Source: Xanthobacteraceae bacterium
Lineage (GTDB): Bacteria > Pseudomonadota > Alphaproteobacteria > Rhizobiales > Xanthobacteraceae
DNA: 5,651 bases
Assembly (NCBI GenBank): GCA_030043175.1
Contig: JASHYD010001458.1
Location: forward strand, 1-5,651
Direction of reading: 5' to 3'
Shown: one piece after another, positions 4,550 through 5,651 of the stretch
Layout: each line of letters starts with the position of its first letter
How positions within the stretch are numbered: the first letter of the stretch is position 1
Notes under the pieces: generated by a model
Told to the model about the DNA's origin: nothing
The model's database searches: none
What the model saw: only the letters and a program-made list of their open reading frames with translations
Made by a program: the position numbers and the translations under genes

Positions 4550-5651
4550 ATTTGAGGCATCAGCGCGAGCATGCGGTGCGGCTGCTATTGGCACCGCGCC
4601 CTGCGCAAGGCCTGCGAGTGGATCAATCACCTGCCGCGGCCAATGACCCGGTAAGGACATTGTTGTGCCAGCGTGTTGCGGTCGTCGTCGCACTGTCATT
4701 CATCGGGACGGCGGAAGCGGCGGATTACCCTCCCCTCGGCCGACCGGATCCGCCGACCGTGGCCGGTAGCGATTGGACGGGGTTTTATGCCGGGGTCCAT
4801 TTGGGCTTTGCGACAGGGGGGGCGGCCTGGACAGCGACAGGCCCTGCCGGGAGTGCGCCGAGCATCGCCGGTTCTCTTGATTTCTTTAACCCCTACAATG
4901 GACTCAGCGGTGCCGGCGGCCAATTCGGCGGGTTTCAAGCAGGATACAATTACATGCTTGGCCCGCACCTGCTTGTTGGCGGTGAAGCTGATATCTCGTT
5001 TCCGAGCACGATCGGCAACGCACAATCTTTCGCCTCGACCGGCAACCGTGTCACTGGTTACGGCGATGGCCTCGAGGCCTTTGGCACCGTGCGCGGCCGA
5101 ATCGGCTATGACGCCGATCACTGGCTCTACTATGTCACTGGTGGCCTCGCTTGGACCTACGAGGCTTTTACCGGTGCCCCGGTCAATTTAGGTACTCTAG
5201 GCACCAGTGTAGCACCTGGCACGGTACCGACCGCTTTTCTTGGCCGCATTGGCTGGACCGTGGGGGCTGGCATCGAGGTGCCTATTGGAGCCGGCTGGAG
5301 TGCCAAAGTGGAGTATCTTTACGAGCAATTTGGCCGCAGTTCGGTGACCTTTGCGCCCAGCGGCCAGACCTTCATGTCTGATTTGTCGATGCAGGAGGTT
5401 CGCGTCGGGCTTGACGCCAAGCTCGAGGCAGGACCCGACGGCAAAATCCCTGCTGCCTCGTTCTTTGATACCGATGACTGGGCCATACACGGCCAGACGA
5501 CTTTTCTGAGCCAGTATGCACCGCCGTTCCATGCACCCTATAGCGGGGCCAACAGCCTCAATTCGAATGCGGGACGCGAGACCTGGGACGCCACGCTCTA
5601 CGTCGGTCGGCGGTTGTGGGAGGGAGCGGAGTTGTGGGTCGATCCGGAGAT
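4546..5651 (+). CDS. outer-membrane protein: Omp25/31-like beta-barrel fused to carbohydrate-selective porin (partial, runs off the edge)
   Basis: The frame is open for 368 codons to the window end. From ATG 4546 a signal peptide lies at about residues 41-58 (CQRVAVVVALSFIGTAEA, cleavage before ADY). An eight-stranded-type barrel follows: DWTGFYAGVHLG (76-87), GGFQAGYNYMLGPHLLVGGE, FGTVRGRIGYDADHWLYYVT, VGAGIEVPIGAGWSAKVEYL, and LSMQEVRVGLDAKL ending near 293. From about residue 310, DDWAIHGQTTFLSQYAPPFH and ETWDATLYVGRRLWEGAELW match the start of the OprB-like carbohydrate porin family, an outer-membrane sugar channel; this two-domain architecture is one I recall from Bradyrhizobium-type genomes. 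ATG 4546 has no RBS but forms an ATGA overlap with the upstream ORF. TTG 4663, with AAGGA 5 nt upstream (4653-4657), gives a normal-length signal peptide and is a strong alternative start. Likely exported to the outer membrane. Confidence 0.85.
   Translation, partial: MNLRHQREHAVRLLLAPRPAQGLRVDQSPAAANDPVRTLLCQRVAVVVALSFIGTAEAADYPPLGRPDPPTVAGSDWTGFYAGVHLGFATGGAAWTATGPAGSAPSIAGSLDFFNPYNGLSGAGGQFGGFQAGYNYMLGPHLLVGGEADISFPSTIGNAQSFASTGNRVTGYGDGLEAFGTVRGRIGYDADHWLYYVTGGLAWTYEAFTGAPVNLGTLGTSVAPGTVPTAFLGRIGWTVGAGIEVPIGAGWSAKVEYLYEQFGRSSVTFAPSGQTFMSDLSMQEVRVGLDAKLEAGPDGKIPAASFFDTDDWAIHGQTTFLSQYAPPFHAPYSGANSLNSNAGRETWDATLYVGRRLWEGAELWVDPE

Noticed and set aside
1..5651. CRISPR array, rRNA, tRNA, riboswitch, defence system
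   Set aside because: No regularly spaced repeats, no conserved RNA cores and no nuclease, helicase or toxin-antitoxin motifs were seen on either strand.

Overview
The window looks like a high-GC alphaproteobacterial chromosome segment, most like Bradyrhizobium or a related Rhizobiales genus. This rests on GC-rich third codon positions, the protein family types seen, and the Omp-barrel/carbohydrate-porin fusion at the right end. The organism call is inference from recalled family resemblance; no search was run. The segment resembles an eroding accessory region: two genes look intact or nearly so (an ABC ATPase and an edge-truncated porin), and the rest are broken, internally deleted or small uncharacterised ORFs.

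Left part (1-1900): the 3' remnant of a NitT/TauT-type ABC permease (about 115-565, one 1-nt frameshift, 5' part not recognisable) is followed 15 nt later by a complete 439-residue ATPase (581-1900) of the nitrate/sulfonate/bicarbonate type with the C-terminal AAA-associated domain. The pair is a former importer operon in which the ATPase outlived its permease.

Middle (1901-3473): first comes a non-coding stretch with a terminator-like hairpin and a repeated 16-mer. It is followed on the minus strand by a CsoR/FrmR-family metal-sensor gene (2181-2437), readable only if three single-base indels, all in A-runs, are repaired. The repaired protein has the Cys-His-Cys fingerprint at exact CsoR spacing (+25, +29). 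Upstream of its start lies a perfect ATATCCCC-N4-GGGGATAT dyad of the kind CsoR-family repressors bind. To the right are an unidentified ORF (2525-2707), a small Shine-Dalgarno-led ORF with two Cys-Arg-Trp motifs (2757-3077), and a possible 38-residue ORF (3093-3209).

Right part (3474-5651): a strongly RBS-led ORF (3474-4043) carries the N-terminus and the C-terminus of an NRAMP-type divalent-metal transporter joined in frame, with the central helices missing. A doubtful ORF (4088-4549) then overlaps by ATGA an outer-membrane protein gene (4546 to the edge). That protein has an Omp25/31-like barrel followed by the start of a carbohydrate-selective porin domain.

The recurrent theme is metal handling (sensor, operator, transporter remnant) plus envelope transport, in a region with many lesions. 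All four frameshifts seen fall in or beside homopolymers, so sequencing error must be excluded for those. The NRAMP internal deletion cannot be explained that way.
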